From Citromicrobium bathyomarinum (GTDB lineage Bacteria; Pseudomonadota; Alphaproteobacteria; Sphingomonadales; Sphingomonadaceae), in the NCBI RefSeq assembly GCF_021021475.1, contig NZ_JAINWL010000003.1, forward strand, positions 372,001 through 436,000: a stretch of 64,000 nucleotides of DNA. The letters run 5' to 3'. This document shows, in pieces, positions 63,908 to 64,000 of the stretch (positions are counted from its first letter, which is position 1; every line of letters begins with the position of its first letter). Below the pieces are notes generated by a model. It ran no database searches, was not told the origin of the DNA, and was given only the letters and a program-made list of their open reading frames with translations. Made by a program: the position numbers and the translations under genes.

Positions 63908-64000
63908 ATGAGCACCAGCGACTCCGTAGAAACGATCGTCCCCGACAGCGAGCACAGGGGGCTGATCGAGCGGCTGCCGCAGCTCCCCCGCGATCTTGCC
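63908..64000 (+). CDS. ubiA: Partial protein, probably 4-hydroxybenzoate prenyltransferase
   Basis: The first 31 codons from ATG 63908 are in the window, and the gene continues past the right edge. They read MSTSDSVETIVPDSEHRG then LIERLPQLPRDLA. The pattern PDSEHRGLIxRLP is how UbiA of Sphingomonadales begins in my memory, and ubiA next to divergent rsmE is a common arrangement there. The catalytic Asp-rich loops are not visible, so the call is provisional. Confidence 0.6.
   Translation, partial: MSTSDSVETIVPDSEHRGLIERLPQLPRDLA

Overview
The window is a chromosomal segment of a GC-rich alphaproteobacterium, most likely of order Sphingomonadales (Erythrobacter/Porphyrobacter-like). This rests on the general character of the genes: a ctaC-ctaD-ctaB-x-ctaG-ctaE-surf1-thrC cluster, a short HisG, a bolA/J-domain/cobS neighbourhood, a K+-independent membrane pyrophosphatase, an alanine/lysine-rich tail on L21, a stand-alone astD, and dispersed palindromes of the CCCTGAA...TTCAGGG type. 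No phage, insertion sequence, CRISPR array, rRNA or tRNA was recognised. Coding density is very high. No gene-free stretch exceeds 300 bases; the longest (about 200-255 bases) lie at 6582-6834, 33465-33667, 49539-49771, 50516-50727 and 52677-52909 and are described as separate entries or in the neighbouring genes.

Layout. 1-4.4 kb (minus): a partial gene, acyl-CoA thioesterase tesB, then a translationally coupled GNAT / JmjC-cupin / GNAT trio of unknown function. 4.5-9.0 kb (minus): an exported S9 peptidase and the pyrophosphatase hppA, each with its own intrinsic terminator. 9.2-13.1 kb (minus): a hisG-hisD-nusB-sel1-thiL operon. 13.1-17.8 kb: a DUF2332 gene, then a minus-strand bolA-GST-pirin-SDR-epoxide-hydrolase-like operon. 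17.9-21.4 kb: a J-domain protein, a GST, an MpaB-like oxygenase, cobS and a small unknown protein. 21.5-26.6 kb: a class A PBP, two overlapping PaaI-type thioesterases, and a three-gene unknown cluster (56-aa peptide plus two His-rich proteins). 26.6-33.5 kb (minus): a nine-gene run pyrE-lipoprotein hydrolase-pdxJ-membrane protein-acpS-lepB-AI-2E-type permease-DUF3089-ruvX.

33.6-44.9 kb (plus): cytochrome aa3 oxidase and its assembly factors, flowing into thrC, an rRNA-methyltransferase-like gene, folB and the molybdopterin genes moaA-moaD-moaE. 45-49.6 kb: a membrane protein preceded by a perfect FNR/FixK box, rplU-rpmA, a GNAT, and a di-iron-like hydrolase divergent from a TetR regulator with tandem operator-like palindromes. 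49.6-64 kb: ygfZ, pyrC, rarD, astD, selO, an alpha/beta hydrolase with a glycosyltransferase, yfgM-bamB, an ICMT-like membrane protein, gshA, rsmE and the start of a probable ubiA.

Most of this is housekeeping. The parts least explained are the GNAT-JmjC-GNAT operon, the 24.7-26.6 kb peptide/His-rich trio, the FNR-controlled membrane protein, the apparent DUF983 remnant with a terminator-like hairpin between ctaE and surf1, and the 109-base palindromic element between ctaD and ctaB.
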